In this document: positions 1 through 13,959 of the stretch, piece by piece | How the letters are laid out: each line of letters begins with the position of its first letter | Position numbering within the stretch: position 1 is the first letter of the stretch | From: Artemia franciscana | Taxonomy: Eukaryota; Arthropoda; Branchiopoda; Anostraca; Artemiidae | DNA: 64,000 nt | Reading direction: 5' to 3' | Assembly (NCBI RefSeq): GCF_032884065.1 | Contig: NC_088868.1 | Span: 3,281,043 to 3,345,042, forward strand | Notes under the pieces: model-generated | Seen by the model: only the letters and a program-made list of their open reading frames with translations | The model's database searches: none | Told to the model about the DNA's origin: nothing | Made by a program: the position numbers and the translations under genes

Positions 1-233
1 ATAAAGAGTAAAAGAAAAATCATTGCATAATACGCTTCACATTACAAAACCGAATTTCAATAATAATAACAGCTACTAGGCAGAACAGAAAATTTGTGAA
101 AAATACAGTTCGAACGGTTGAAGTTTTTAAGTAGCAGTCATTTGTCGTTTCGGCAAGGTGGATTATAAGGTTTTACGCTACGTCTTCATAACAGTAGAAC
201 TTTTTCTACCCACGGACTTCTGTTAAGAGTACA

Positions 234-1605
<1,372 letters not shown>

Positions 1606-1735
1606 CTAGGATAGAACAAGCAATGCTAATCTACAGAATGCATTTGTAAATGAAAATTTGATTAACCCAACACTACTAAAATGGTCAACGCCTTGGTGCA
1701 CCAAAACCTCCCTTGTCGATGCCCCTTCCTCCAAT

Positions 1736-1979
1736 TCACCCTCCTCTATCATCACAAAGTGGACTTCCATGTTCACCTTCTCGACAAGGACCTTGTTCAT
1801 CATTTCTTTTCATTCCACGATTTCCACCATAGCGCCCTCGACCGTAGTAGAGTGTGGTCTGCCTCAACGCTGCCCCCCATGAGGAGGGCTTTTTTGTCTC
1901 GCCTCTTAGTACGTGACAAAAATGATCTCTGCTGGGTTTTTTCTTCGACATTGAATTGATGGCTCTTGTAGTAGATTGG
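1736..1979 (-). CDS. rin: G3BP/Rasputin-like protein, last coding exon (RRM end and RGG tail), frame-shifted
   Basis: Acceptor TCTTCTAG at 1980-1987 opens an exon reading PIYYKSHQFNVEEKTQQRS, which matches the RRM beta-4 and following basic stretch of G3BP (human RPIMFRGEVRLNVEEKKTR). It joins the preceding exon (donor AGA|GTAAGT at 4867) in phase 0. The starting frame later runs to SRTKRRDKK and ends in a stop; the Arg/Gly tail (YYGRGRYGGNRG, ending DDRGG at a TGA, 1736) lies in the frame one base over. The shift could lie in the A6 or G6 homopolymer between them. Past the TGA the same frame reads IGGRGIDKGGFGAPRR to a stop at 1685, again G/R-rich. Either a one-base assembly error, or decay of this gene copy. 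G3BP proteins bind RNA and nucleate stress granules in the cytoplasm. Confidence 0.7.
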
Positions 1980-2522
1980 CTAGAAGAGGAAAAACTTGTG
2001 ATAGTTGTATTTACTCTTCGAGTTGACCATGATACTCTGGTACGAATGATCCTTAAAATTGCTTCCGCATAAAAAGAAAAATAGGAAGCACATTCAGTAT
2101 AATTAAAACAAAACAGAAGTTTTGCCGGGCGAGTTCTTTTCATTGGATAAAAATTCAACAACTCAAATATGAATGAAAAAAAAGGCATCATTTGAATAAT
2201 AATAATTTTATGAATAAAATTAGTGATTTAAAGCCAAGCAAATAATAACTAAAACAAAATGGGTTCAGGAAGAAAAGCAATGATACTCATTTTAGATGTT
2301 CGGACGTAAAGTGTCTATCTTCTTATTACGACAATAAAAATGTGAAAAAAATGAACCTTCATTAATAATCTATATTGAATATGTTTTTATATTTTATCAA
2401 AATATAAGCTATATTAAAAATTTATTTTTGAGACCTTACATGTAAAGTCCCAATATTACTGGGGAGGAGACGCCCTACTGACTCATAAAACAAAGTAACT
2501 AGCTCAAAATACGAGATGTGTA
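1980..2522. other. Start of the last G3BP-like intron, no feature
   Basis: AT-rich intronic DNA between the last exon and the tandem repeat. I see no coding pattern or repeat here. Confidence 0.5.
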
Positions 2523-3269
2523 TTGCTCAAAGTCAATTCTAGATCCTTTCTCTGTGGTCACTGTCTTTGAATATTAACATAGCTATGTGCCAAACTCATC
2601 AAATTTATTTTCTCAAAATCTCATCTATAAGCTTTGTTCTTTTAAAACATTTTTCCTGGAAAGGAAAAGTATTAAAGAAAGGAAGAGGCCAGAATAAACT
2701 TAGAAAGGAATTGTATGAGTAGGTTTAAATCAGTTATTTAGTTATTTAGGTATTAGTTATTTATTTAGTTATTAGTTATTTTTGCTCAAAGTCAATTCTA
2801 GATCCTTTCTCTGTGGTCACTGTCTTTGAATATTAACATAGCTATGTGCCAAACTCATCAAATTTATTTTCTCAAAATCTCATCTATAAGCTTTGTTCTT
2901 TTAAAACATTTTTCCTGGAAAGGAAAAGTATTAAAGAAAGGAAGAGGCCAGAAGAAACTTAGAAAGGAATTGTATGAGTAGGTTTAAATCAGTTATTTAG
3001 TTATTTAGGTATTAGTTATTTATTTAGTTATTAGTTATTTTTGCTCAAAGTCAATTCTAGATCCTTTCTCTGTGGTCACTGTCTTTGAATATTAACATAG
3101 CTATGTGCCAAACTCATCAAATTTATTTTCTCAAAATCTCATCTATAAGCTTTGTTCTTTTAAAACATTTTTCCTGGAAAGGAAAAGTATTAAAGAAAGG
3201 AAGAGGCCAGAATAAACTTAGAAAGGAATTGTATGATTAGGTTTAAATCAGTTATTTAGTTATTTAGGC
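2523..3269. repeat. Tandem repeat, 259-bp unit, about 2.9 copies
   Basis: Unit starts (TTGCTCAAAGTCAATTC) fall at 2523, 2782 and 3041, so the period is exactly 259 bp. The copies differ at only a few positions (for example AGAATAAAC versus AGAAGAAAC, ATGAGTAGG versus ATGATTAGG). Each full unit ends in a TTATTTAGTTATTAG-type short repeat. The near identity suggests a recent duplication. It lies in the last G3BP-like intron. Confidence 0.95.
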
Positions 3270-4516
<1,247 letters not shown>

Positions 4517-4867
4517 CGTAAGAAATAAAAGCTCTTGTTAAAATATTAAAATCTATTGTGTTCGGCTGATCTAAGTCACTGAAAAGATAATATTCTTCAG
4601 AAGTCCGTAGATTCGAAAATCTCATTTATCGGCTTGGCCAATAGGTGGTGAGGGTTTTGCCTAAATGTCGCAACAGCAGCTTCTTAAGCAGTGAGAATGT
4701 GATGATTAGTCACTGCGCCTAGTGTGTGACTTAATTATGGTCACAGGAATAGAAAAAAAACAATAAAAATAATACAGCTATCTGTCAAAAATTTCGAAAG
4801 AAGCACAATAAAACAATTAATAAAATATTATAGAGGTAGCTAACTAAAATTTGGAATGTGAACTTAC

Positions 4868-4993
4868 TCTTTTCTTTAGTACTTGCTGGACAATTTCGGC
4901 CGTCTCAAAAGCAACAAATCCATATTTGGCTGCACTGCGTGTTGAAGAATTGATTTTTACATCAACTACTTTCGCAATGGCTCCAAAACATTC
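4868..4993 (-). CDS. rin: G3BP/Rasputin-like protein, middle RRM exon
   Basis: A 126-nt, 42-codon exon between acceptor AACCAG at 4994 and donor AGA|GTAAGT at 4867, phase 0 at both ends. It encodes ECFGAIAKVVDVKIN ... KYGFVAFETAEIVQQVLKKR. The RNP1-like core KYGFVAFE aligns with the NFGFVVFD of human G3BP1, and ETAEIVQQVL with DSEPVQKVLSNR. The length from the LK of the preceding exon to the KIN motif equals that in human G3BP1. It supplies beta-2, beta-3 and alpha-2 of the RRM; the next exon adds beta-4. No frame damage is visible. Confidence 0.88.
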
Positions 4994-6274
4994 CTGGTTA
5001 AAGGGTAAAAATAAAATCAGTGCCAATACTAAAACTTGAAGCAATACTAAGAAAAAATTCAATTTAATTGAAATTCTTCGGATTTGGTTTTTAAAGCAAA
5101 ATCAGGGATAGAGACATAACTAATATCATGATTCCACATCTACAAATTACTATATGCTGTGTGTCATAGCTGAATCTGAGTAATTTTGAACCGTTCCAGA
5201 AACCAAAATAAACTAGGGTGCGTTCCGGGTAATAAAGAGCATAGGTAGTAAAGAGCATAAACACCGTTGAAGTATTATGATTCCCTCCCCCAAAAAAGAT
5301 CTGCCATATGTGAAATTGAGCAGCCCCAAGGGAAAGTGTGACAAACGAAAATTACAAAGAAAAAAAAAACAAATTTTGGGATATTCTATCTGTATTCCAA
5401 AATATAGTTGAATATTCTATAGGTTCTATTCTCATGTTTCTCTTGGTAGTTAAACTTTTATAGCAGGGTAAAATAAAGGTTAAAGAAAATAATTTGCTAA
5501 CTTATTAGTTCTATCCTATAGAAATATATATCCGATAGAAATTAGACCTATCCTTTTTAACTTTGCTTGATTTTGACTTCATGTTAGTAAATAAAAGAAA
5601 GTCAGAGATACTTCAGACGGAAAAATCTTCTTATATACGCATATTGGACGTGAACTTGATTGTAAGGGCATTTATAGCAAAGATGTTGATACTAGATCAA
5701 GTAAACAGGAAGTAACCACTCATTATTCGTAGGTACGTCATGTGTGCTCTTTTATCATAGTGCAACCCTTGTACAGTTGCCACTAAACCAAGGCTTTGAA
5801 ATTATTTTCTTTACAGATAGAGCCTTTTTGACGTTACCAACAAAATCCTATGGACGTTACCAAATCAAACGCTACGTTTCACATCTATTATTGCTTATAA
5901 TTCACCCACACTACGCAATAGCATAATACGTTGAATAATGCATATACACACACTAAAATAGACAACAAAAAACAAACGAAAAAGAGAAGGCAAGGAAAAA
6001 ACATTTAACAACTTAAAAAAAACTGGCATGACGAAAATGCAGAGGAACACGGACACAAGCTCTGGTTGAAAGTAATCTGTGCTATTTTCAAAAAAACTAG
6101 AAGGTTTCTTATAAAAAATCAGTTTTTGCCTATCAGGAAAGAAACAACAAAAATTAGCGGATCCCAACAGGATTTTCATATTTATGTGTGAGACTCTGCA
6201 ATTCCATAGGAAGAAAACAAAATCTACAAGATTTGATGATGGAAAACTTTGAAATCTACTAGAGAAGAAAATAC
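4994..6274. other. G3BP-like intron, no other feature
   Basis: AT-rich sequence of 1.3 kb. Short open frames exist on both strands but show no recognisable domain, splice context or repeat structure. Confidence 0.5.
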
Positions 6275-6411
6275 CTTTAAATCTGATTCCACAATATTCG
6301 GTGGTATGTTGCCAACAAAAAATTGATGAGAGTCTTGGAAATTCCAGTCCATTCCATCAGGATTCATTTTTCTCATACGCTTGTTATCCCTGTCATCAAG
6401 ACGGCCACCAA
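6275..6411 (-). CDS. rin: G3BP/Rasputin-like protein, RRM start exon
   Basis: Exon of 137 nt (2 nt + 45 codons) between acceptor GTTGCAG and donor AAG|GTATTT. It reads GGRLDDRDNKRMRK ... WNFQDSHQFFVGNIPPNI ... ESDLK. The RNP2-bearing DSHQFFVGNIP corresponds to DSHQLFIGNLP of human G3BP1, and ESDLK to KSELK. It takes one base from the preceding exon (donor GGA C|GTAAGT at 9852/9851) and passes phase 0 to the next. This is the most diagnostic part of the gene: G3BP family rather than a generic RRM protein. Confidence 0.9.
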
Positions 6412-8285
6412 CTGCAACCAAATCACTGATTTAATTTAACGCTAAAGCTGTAACCAAACATCATGTCCTTTTCAAAATCCCTTTCAATGATCTTAACTCT
6501 TTTATTTATTCATTTAAAAGAAAGCATTTTCAAGCCAAGAATAAATTAAAATACAGGGGTGCCAATTCACAGGAATGTTGAAGGGGGAGCAAGATTTTTT
6601 TAATATGAAGATTTTAAAACTCAAATTTTTGGGGAAAGGGTGTTATTTTTGATTTTTTAATGAAATAGCCAAAAAGCATAGAAATATTAATAATCAAAGG
6701 GGAAGGGGAATGATTGCCTCCACCATCCCTTATTGGCATCCCTGCTAAAAGGATGTTACATACTTTTTTTTAGCAAAGCATCTGTCTAGAGCTTTCTTGA
6801 TTGACAAAACAGAAACTGTTCCTTTCTTAATGCTTACAATTTTTGATTGTATTGGTGCACAAGCAACAGCGAAAATATGGTTCTGCTATAATAAACATAA
6901 AAGACCAGAAAATCCATTTTTTTAACTTTTAAAGAATGAAAATAGCATCCAATTAAAAAATATTAACTATGGATTAGCAAACGTTGTTCGTTTACCCCCC
7001 TCCCAGACAAAACTATAGGACAATACCTGCATTTATGGGCAGGATCATGGTTGCAGCAATTACAGCAACCTAGTAAGAGACGAACCACAGCCCATTGTAA
7101 CCAAAAGCTGAAAAACAAGTTTTGAAAAAAAACTAACGGATGAGAAAAAAATTACCATCTATCACTGATTCAGAATTGGTAACTATTATTTCGGTTAATA
7201 TTAAAAGTGACATTATAACAAAAAGAAAATTATGGTGACTTCAAAGGAAATGTGGAAACCCCTTGAAAATGGCATCGGATTGAAATAAAACGGAGTCATT
7301 AGAATGCAAGATCCCACCCTATGGGGTGAGTTAAACGAATACTAGTGCTTTGAATTATGGTAGCGTGTTACTAGTATTCAATGTGCGAATAGGTTCACTT
7401 TTCTATCTACTATGGCAACAGTCTATCTGTTCCCTAAGTCCTATTATAAGTCACAATCCCTCAAGACAAGGAATTTTATTTTAGAAGGAGTATGTAAAAA
7501 ACAGGTACAGAAATATAAAGTGGAAAGGAGTTGAGCTGGAGAGTTCTTTCTGGTTGATGAAAAGTACTTGCTTGGGCGAAGAAGTATAAATCTGGAAATA
7601 AAAAAACTTACGTTAAATCTTGTAAATACACACGACAGGCTGTCCCTCGTATTAATTGAAAAACTAGTATCCAAGAAAGAATGCTGGTCCGAGAGAAAAA
7701 AACGATAAGCCAAATATAAGTAGCAGGGTTGTTATATCTATCTGTCGTCCAGAAATTATGAATCAGAACTCCCCGAATATTGTTCTGACATTCGCTTTTA
7801 AGGGCCGTCCTCTTCAGTCCCGTTTTGTAATAAATTAGAGGTTTTAGTTTGACCGTAAGTAAAGGTTACGTAACGGTCGAGGAAAACAAAATTGGTAAAT
7901 AAGAACAGATAAACAAGAATTTGAGGATGTCAGCCTGTCGTATAGTTATATGTCGTATAGCTATGTCGTATATTGTATGTTATATTATAGAACATAATAT
8001 AAGGCAATAAATAAATAATAGAAAGGGACTTCTCACAAGAATCTGTACGGTCAAAACACTTTTATAGGAGTTGATACAGAGAAATATACGCAATAACTTC
8101 ATTAAATGAGCCAAAGAAATAGAAATTAGAACTTCGGAAAAAACACTCACAGAACCAAATGAAAGTTGGCACGCTTAGACAAAGCTATTCAAAACTCCGG
8201 CCAGGAAATGCTTATGATACTTGAACAGCAAGAAGCCCCTCCGAAACCCTGTTTTACCTTTCACTTCTGTTGATAGCTACTACTA
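6412..8285. other. G3BP-like intron with a foldback-family arm
   Basis: Mostly anonymous AT-rich DNA. Around 7060-7320 (CCCATTGTAACCAAAAGC ... TGATTCAGAATTGGTAAC ... AAATGGCATCGGATTG) is a diverged single arm of the foldback family seen complete at 51.4-51.8 kb. A short GTCGTATAG repeat lies at 7938-7975. Confidence 0.5.
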
Positions 8286-8289
8286 CTAC

Positions 8290-8905
8290 TAACTACTAAT
8301 AACTCACTGCAGCACCAAGCCTCCTGAGGCCAACACAGCTACGCACGCTCCTCCTCCAACCTAATCTATTTAAAGCCTCCCTCTTTACACCCTCCCAGGA
8401 AGTTCCCATTTCCTTTAAATCCTTATTTATGACATCCTCCCAACCCAGACAAGGACGACCTGCTTTCCGTGTAGCCCCAGACGGTTGGCCAAAAAGGACA
8501 ATCTTCGGAAATCTGTCATCCTTCATCCGTAGAGCGTGGCCTAGCCATCTCAACCTTTCTTTCATTATAGCCCCAGAAAGCGGGATTGAACCACACTTTT
8601 CGTACAACCTACTGTTTGAAATACGGTCAGTCAGCCGGGTACCCAGAACAATCCGTAGGCAATTTCTCTGGAAAACATCTAGTAAATTTTCATCTGCTTT
8701 TCGGAGTGTCCATGCTTCAGAGCCATATTTGACCACTGTCATCACTGTAGCTTCCAATATTCTAATCTTGGTTTGTAGGCTTATCTTTCTATTCTTCCAA
8801 ACTTTTTTTAACTGTGAAAAAACACCCTGAGCTTTAGCTATTCTACTTTTAACATCTTCACTGCTCCCACCATCTTTACTAATAATACTACCAAGGTAAC
8901 TGTTG
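8290..8905 (-). mobile_element. RTE-like LINE, C-terminal fragment and 3' end
   Basis: Minus-strand 3' end of a non-LTR retrotransposon. The longest frame (8757-8296) reads VKYGSEAWTLRKADENLL, RNCLRIVLGTRLTDRISN, RLRWLGHALRMKDDRFPK and GRPCLGWEDVINKDLKEM, the conserved region after the RT in RTE-like LINEs. Upstream, out of frame by now, are remnants of the YLGSIISKDGGSSEDVKSRI block (to about 8905). The 3' end is a (TAG)n-type tail (ACT repeats at 8276-8300 on +). It is 5'-truncated and not active. The same family occurs at 11.1-11.5, 34.1-35.8 and 38.9-39.5 kb. Confidence 0.85.
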
Positions 8906-9851
8906 ATAGCAAATGTTCTTAATCTGATTATCCACCAATGGTTTGTCTTCCCGAAATATTACCTAATCTGCTTCAGGAGACTTTTATTTAAATATTAAAA
9001 AAAAGCAAAATTAGCAAATAAGTCTTTTGATCCTCCTTAATTCTAATTGAATTTTTAGACGTGAGGCAAGGCCGTATTGAAGGGATAAGGGGTTATAAGG
9101 TTTACTAGAAAATACCATACTAGAAAATGAGAAACAAGATGCAAACCTTACCTATTTGTTTTAATTACAATATTTTGAAAATGGTGAATTAAGGGGCATT
9201 AAATCCAATGTCAGAAGCGGTCAACTTTGGAAAAAACAGCGACCATTACTGACGGCAGCTAGAATTCATTTCAAAGCAGAATTGGTGGAAAACGCCACGA
9301 CTCTGCTTCGGGTAATTATACAATTTTTTGTAACATTCTCGAAAATAGAAGCTACAGTATTTTGTCAAATATTCACAAACTAAAGAGAGGTTCAATTTCT
9401 TAAAAGTATTAAAATAATAAAATTATAGCCTTTTTGTGCATATTAGTTGAAACAAATGAAATGAATTTGGTGGTTCCCTGGTATTTAATTAAACCTGATC
9501 ATGATATACTAAAAACAGGGATCCAAAAAATCTGACTGTGAATAGGTATTTTAGCTATAAGAAAATTGTTTAGTGTTCTCTTCATTTAGAACCCCCCTCC
9601 GTTTTTGTTGGTTTATTCTGTTTGTTGTTTGCTATTTAATTAATATTAGTTATTTCCCTACCCTAGCCAAGCACTCATTTCATCCAATCCTGGCAGGAAT
9701 GTTATATTTTGTATTTTCTTTTTCGTTTAAATGAATAAATATGAAGTGAAAATGAAAAACACCTATAATCTAGTCCCTATCACTAGTATGGTGCAAATTG
9801 AATGACTTTTCTTTAATATTATGAAAGATAAGATAAAAAAGAGAAACTTAC
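8906..9851. other. G3BP-like intron, no feature
   Basis: About 950 bp of AT-rich sequence with no recognisable gene, repeat or RNA. Confidence 0.5.
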
Positions 9852-9987
9852 GTCCACTCATGTTTCTCTGCTCAACATCATCATTTGAGGTTCTGTTTGA
9901 CAGCCTCTCCCAGGGCTCCTTATCAGCTTTCCCCTCTTCATCCCTATATACACGAGCAGGTGCTACTCCGCGGGCAGCTCTTTGGGA
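9852..9987 (-). CDS. rin: G3BP/Rasputin-like protein, linker exon before the RRM
   Basis: Acceptor CCCCTTAG (9988-9995) and donor GGAC|GTAAGT (9851) bound 136 nt reading SQRAARGVAPARVYRDEEGK ... NRTSNDDVEQRNMSG, entering in phase 0 and leaving one base that joins the next exon in frame. It is charged and low in hydrophobics, as expected of the disordered G3BP linker. An alternative acceptor CATTTTCAG at 10047 would extend the exon to 10046 with Pro/Thr-rich VTPITVNSTPATDKAS, but that frame meets a TAG, so it would need a one-base shift. No NTF2-like exon was recognised farther upstream in this window. Confidence 0.65.
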
Positions 9988-10046
9988 CTAAGGGGTATTG
10001 AGGCTTTATCTGTTGCTGGAGTAGAATTGACGGTTATAGGAGTAAC

Positions 10047-11110
10047 CTGAAAATGGGAAAGTTATGGTTGATTTTAAATTCACTGAGCTGTTAACAAACC
10101 AAGTCGGCCAATTGTATATTTAATTTATTTCTAGATCTAAGGATTAAACCATACAACTACCGATATCTCACAGAATTTAGCCATTGTGAGATTACCCACG
10201 GTTGGCTGCCTCCCAATAGGTCTTGGCCCTTAACAGGGACAATGTGAGTTCTAAAAATGAAATCGGTTGAAATATGGTTGAAGTAAATGAAATCGAATTC
10301 TTCATAGTTATGAATGATAGATAAATAGTGATATTTATCAATAACAAAAGCAAAACAACCTAAATACTGATAACATTAAATCACAGAATCAGCTTTTTAC
10401 AAGGAGCCTTGTCGCTCCTTACTTACAGTTTGTTGCCACTAGCTATTTGATACTAGGTTTATAAGACCTAATCACGTATCTTTTGATGTATCTATTGATC
10501 TCAAAATTTGTTTTTTATTTCAGAATATTGGTTACTATTTAGCCTTGTCGCTCCTTACTTGCAGTTTGTTGCCACTAACTATTTGATACTAGGTTTTATG
10601 AGACCCAATTGTGTTATTATAAACCGACTATGCAAATTGTAAAAAAAGTAACTTTGGAAATATAAATGGTTATAATAAAATAATAATAATATTAACTGTG
10701 ATAAAATGTATTAGAAATAGATTTGGGTTGGTTTTGGCAGTTTTGTCTTATTTTGCGAATTAAGTATTCAAAATAAACAATGAAACAAAAATGGATGTTT
10801 TCTTGCAAGAAATAATATAAGGGTCTTGCGAGGAGTGAACTAAAAAACAACTCATTTTGTATTTGTTATCAAATAGAAGAAATGATTAAAGAAAACTAGG
10901 ATTATTCCGTACTTCAGATTGCTTTCCGTTTTTGTGTAAAAATCATATTCATTGTAAAGGAAAAAAAAATGAAATTGCTTTCCGTTTTTGCTTAAGAAAT
11001 CCTATCTATTGTAAAGGAACAAAAAAAAGAATTTATAACGAAATGAAAATTAAACAAATGGTAAGAGCAGTAATGGTAGTTGTAGTTGTAGTAGCAGTGG
11101 TAGCATGAGG
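10047..11110. other. Non-coding stretch with diverged hairpin-element ends
   Basis: At about 10395-10460 and 10490-10600 are two diverged copies of the hairpin-element terminus (GCCTTGTCGCTCCTTACTT ... GTTGCCACTA). The remainder is AT-rich with no supported gene. Confidence 0.5.
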
Positions 11111-11114
11111 ATAT

Positions 11115-11510
11115 TTTGATTATTTCTTTTAATTCTTTATTTACGACACCCTCCCACCCTTGACGAGGAAATTCAACATGTATCATATTCCACATTCATG
11201 ACCTGCAATAAAACAAGTCATGTTCTTCGAAAGATGCAACAGCCACCAAAAAGGGTCATAGATGTCCCCTGAAAGAAGCTGACACCCACCTTAAAAGACT
11301 ACACTACATATATATTTAAAAATAAGGAACTTTGAAAGTCATCAGTGTCAAAAATACAAAGAGTAAGCAGCCTGAGGCCAACACAGCTACGCATGCTCCT
11401 CCTCCAACCCAATCTCTTCAAAGCCTTTCTCTTTACACCCTCCCACAAAGTTCCAATTTCCTCTAAATCTTTATTTATGAAAACCCTCCCACCCCTGACG
11501 AGGACTAATG
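11115..11510 (-). mobile_element. RTE-like LINE 3' fragments
   Basis: Two minus-strand pieces of the same LINE family as at 8.3 kb: 11115-11175 (QGWEGVVNKELKEI) and 11365-11510, whose + strand text GCCTGAGGCCAACACAGCT through CCTCCCACAAAGTTCC is the antisense of the LINE's last coding region. No intact frame remains. Confidence 0.75.
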
Positions 11511-11538
11511 ACAGCGAAGATATGAATATAATGAAGAA

Positions 11539-11540
<2 letters not shown>

Positions 11541-11598
<58 letters not shown>
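11541..11598. repeat. (AT)n array
   Basis: About 58 bp of AT dinucleotide just beyond the LINE 3' fragment. Confidence 0.95.
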
Positions 11599-11602
<4 letters not shown>

Positions 11603-11689
11603 TTTTAGAATAAAGATTAAAAAAGCAAATAAAATTCTGATATTCCTTGCCAAAGAGGTAACAGGGGTTGAGTAGAAAAAGCTTAAAGC

Positions 11690-12075
11690 ACGCAGCTCAT
11701 AGCCAGCTTCCCCTCTATGGAAAATTCTCTTCCCCCATGAAAACTTCCTTCGTGGAAAGATCCTCCCATATACCCTCTACCGCCCCTTTTAAAAATGTCT
11801 TTATACTTCCCAATAGCCAATACTATATATACATAAACAGTTGGCAAAGTTCATAGCTTGCACCTCTTCTCCGGGAACTGTGGGGGGTCAAGTCATCCTC
11901 AAAGACATAGTTATCAGATTTTTCGGCTATTCTGAAAATTAAGGATATCTCAAATTTTTATCAGGCAACTTTGGGGGAAAAAGCCTGGGAGGGGGGCTGG
12001 CTGCCCTCCAATATTTTTAGTCCCTAAAATAGGGCACTGGAACTTTTTATTTCCGATTGAATGATCGGATTGTTT
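11690..12075 (-). repeat. Hairpin-element fragment
   Basis: Middle part of the hairpin element in reverse orientation: CCCCCATGAAAACTTCC, TGGAAAGATCCTCCC, then TTTTCGGCTATTCTGAAAAT and GGGCACTGGAACTTTT, matching 30.4-30.8 kb and the complement of 44.9-45.3 kb. Both ends are missing. Confidence 0.8.
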
Positions 12076-12767
12076 TGGTGTCACTCTTTACTTTAACTTA
12101 AAAAACGGGTTCTTGTCTTGTTCAATTTTAAAAAGAGATAACTAATTATATAGGTTCGTCGAACAAATGTAGAAAAGAAATGTACTCGTGGTTTTTGAGC
12201 ACAAGATTCGGAAAGTTTCTTCGACTGAGACAGGTTTTTCCAAAGGGATGGCAAGGAATTATAGAGTCGATCGATATCGAGGATTTTAAGTTGTCGAGAG
12301 GTGACTGTATTTTAAGATTTCATAATCAGTATGAATAATGGATTTTGCTGCTTCATACAGCAGAAACATTATGGGGGCCTCTGCCTCCATAAAAGGCTAG
12401 ATTTGACCAATTTATGTATAATCTTCATTTTCCCTACACTTTAAATACAGGTAGCTAAGCAGTTTTTGGAGCAGGCTCTTCGCAATTTCAATCCCCCCCT
12501 TTCTCTCTTTCTACGCCAATAAGATGTGCATATCAAACTATGTATTATTATCTGTAGGGTTAGGTGGCGTAATACCAGCACGTAACGCAAAACAAGACAA
12601 AACTGCCCAAAACCAGGCCAAATCTGATTCTAATACATTTTATCAAAGTTAACATTATCATTATTTCATTATAGCCATTTATATTCCCATAGTTTTTTTT
12701 TATTATTATTTTTACAAGTTGCATTGTCAGTTTAGAATAATACAATTAGGTCTCAGAAAAAGTAGTA
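12076..12767. other. Unassigned non-coding stretch
   Basis: No coding pattern with splice context, no RNA and no repeat that I can match elsewhere in the window. Confidence 0.45.
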
Positions 12768-13560
12768 TCGAATAGTTTGTGGCAACGAACTGTAATTAAG
12801 GAGCGACAAGGCTAAATACTAACCAACATTCTGAAAATAAAACAAAATTTTGAGATCAATAGATACACCAAAAGAATCAACTCATTATTCTGATTCTCAT
12901 CAAGTTTAATTTTAATAATCAAAGATTTAGAGCCTGAGAAAAATTTGCCTGATTTCCAAAAAAGACAGGAAACACCCCCTGAGTAATCTTAACGAAATTC
13001 AAGTGATCTGAATAAAAATCACTTGATAGAATTCAGCGTATCAGAAAACGCTGATGCTGAGATTTTAAAGTCCCATCTTCAAAAATGTGGAATTTTGTAT
13101 TTTTTGCCAAAAGAAAGACCACGGATCCGTGTTTATTTCTTTTTTTTTGTGTTATCTTGTTTTGCGCAGAGGTGATCGTATCGATCTAATGGTTCTAAAA
13201 TATCGAGAGAGGCCTCCTTCGAACGGATATTAAGAGTCCTAGTGCCCTTTTTAAGTGACCAAAAAGATTGGAAGGTGATTAGCCACCCTCTCACGCCCCT
13301 TTTCTCCCAAAGCCGCTCAACAGAATTTTTAGATAGCCATTTTGTTCAGCATAATTAAGACGTCTAATAAATACGATTTTGGTGATAACAAGACCCCCCA
13401 GAGCCCATGAGAAAAGTTTTAAGCTATGAAATGTGACTATTGTTTACGTATAGTGCTTATTATTGGGAAGTATGCATACATTTCATGGGTGGATGGGAGG
13501 GTGGATTTTCTGCTTGGGGATTTGCGTGGGGAGGGAGCTTTCTGGAGGGACTATTCAGGG
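12768..13560 (+). repeat. Hairpin-element fragment, forward, lacking the 3' palindrome
   Basis: Starts with a diverged terminus (TCGAATAGTTTGTGGCAACG, AAGGAGCGACAAGG) and follows the element through ATCAGAAAACG, CACGGATCCGTGTTT and GGGAAGTATGCATACATTTC before it fades next to an (AT)n array. The 3' half with the large palindrome is absent. Confidence 0.75.
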
Positions 13561-13658
13561 TAAATATTACTCTGTAGGAATTCGTCTGAATTCCTCTACG
13601 AACTTCCTTTTATTTGTATTTATATTTATATATATTTTGTTTATATATATATTTTATT

Positions 13659-13662
<4 letters not shown>

Positions 13663-13755
<93 letters not shown>
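13663..13755. repeat. (AT)n array
   Basis: 93 bp of AT dinucleotide preceded by a degenerate TTTATAT run (13615-13660). Confidence 0.97.
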
Positions 13756-13757
<2 letters not shown>

Positions 13758-13959
13758 TCCTAGGGAAGCCCTTTTTTTCCTTTAGGAAAAGGTTTTTCCT
13801 CGAAAAAAGATGTATTTACAAAAAATTTGATAGGGTTTAGGAATTCGAAGGGATCAAATGTTAAAAAACATTTTTTTTTTCTTGCTTTTGGTTAATTGCA
13901 ATTGCTACTATCTTCATTTGAATACTTTTAAGGTATTATATTTTTAAAAATAACTAAAA

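Noticed and set aside
2523-3269. CRISPR-like array
   Set aside because: Units are 259 bp, contiguous and without spacers; the genome is eukaryotic.
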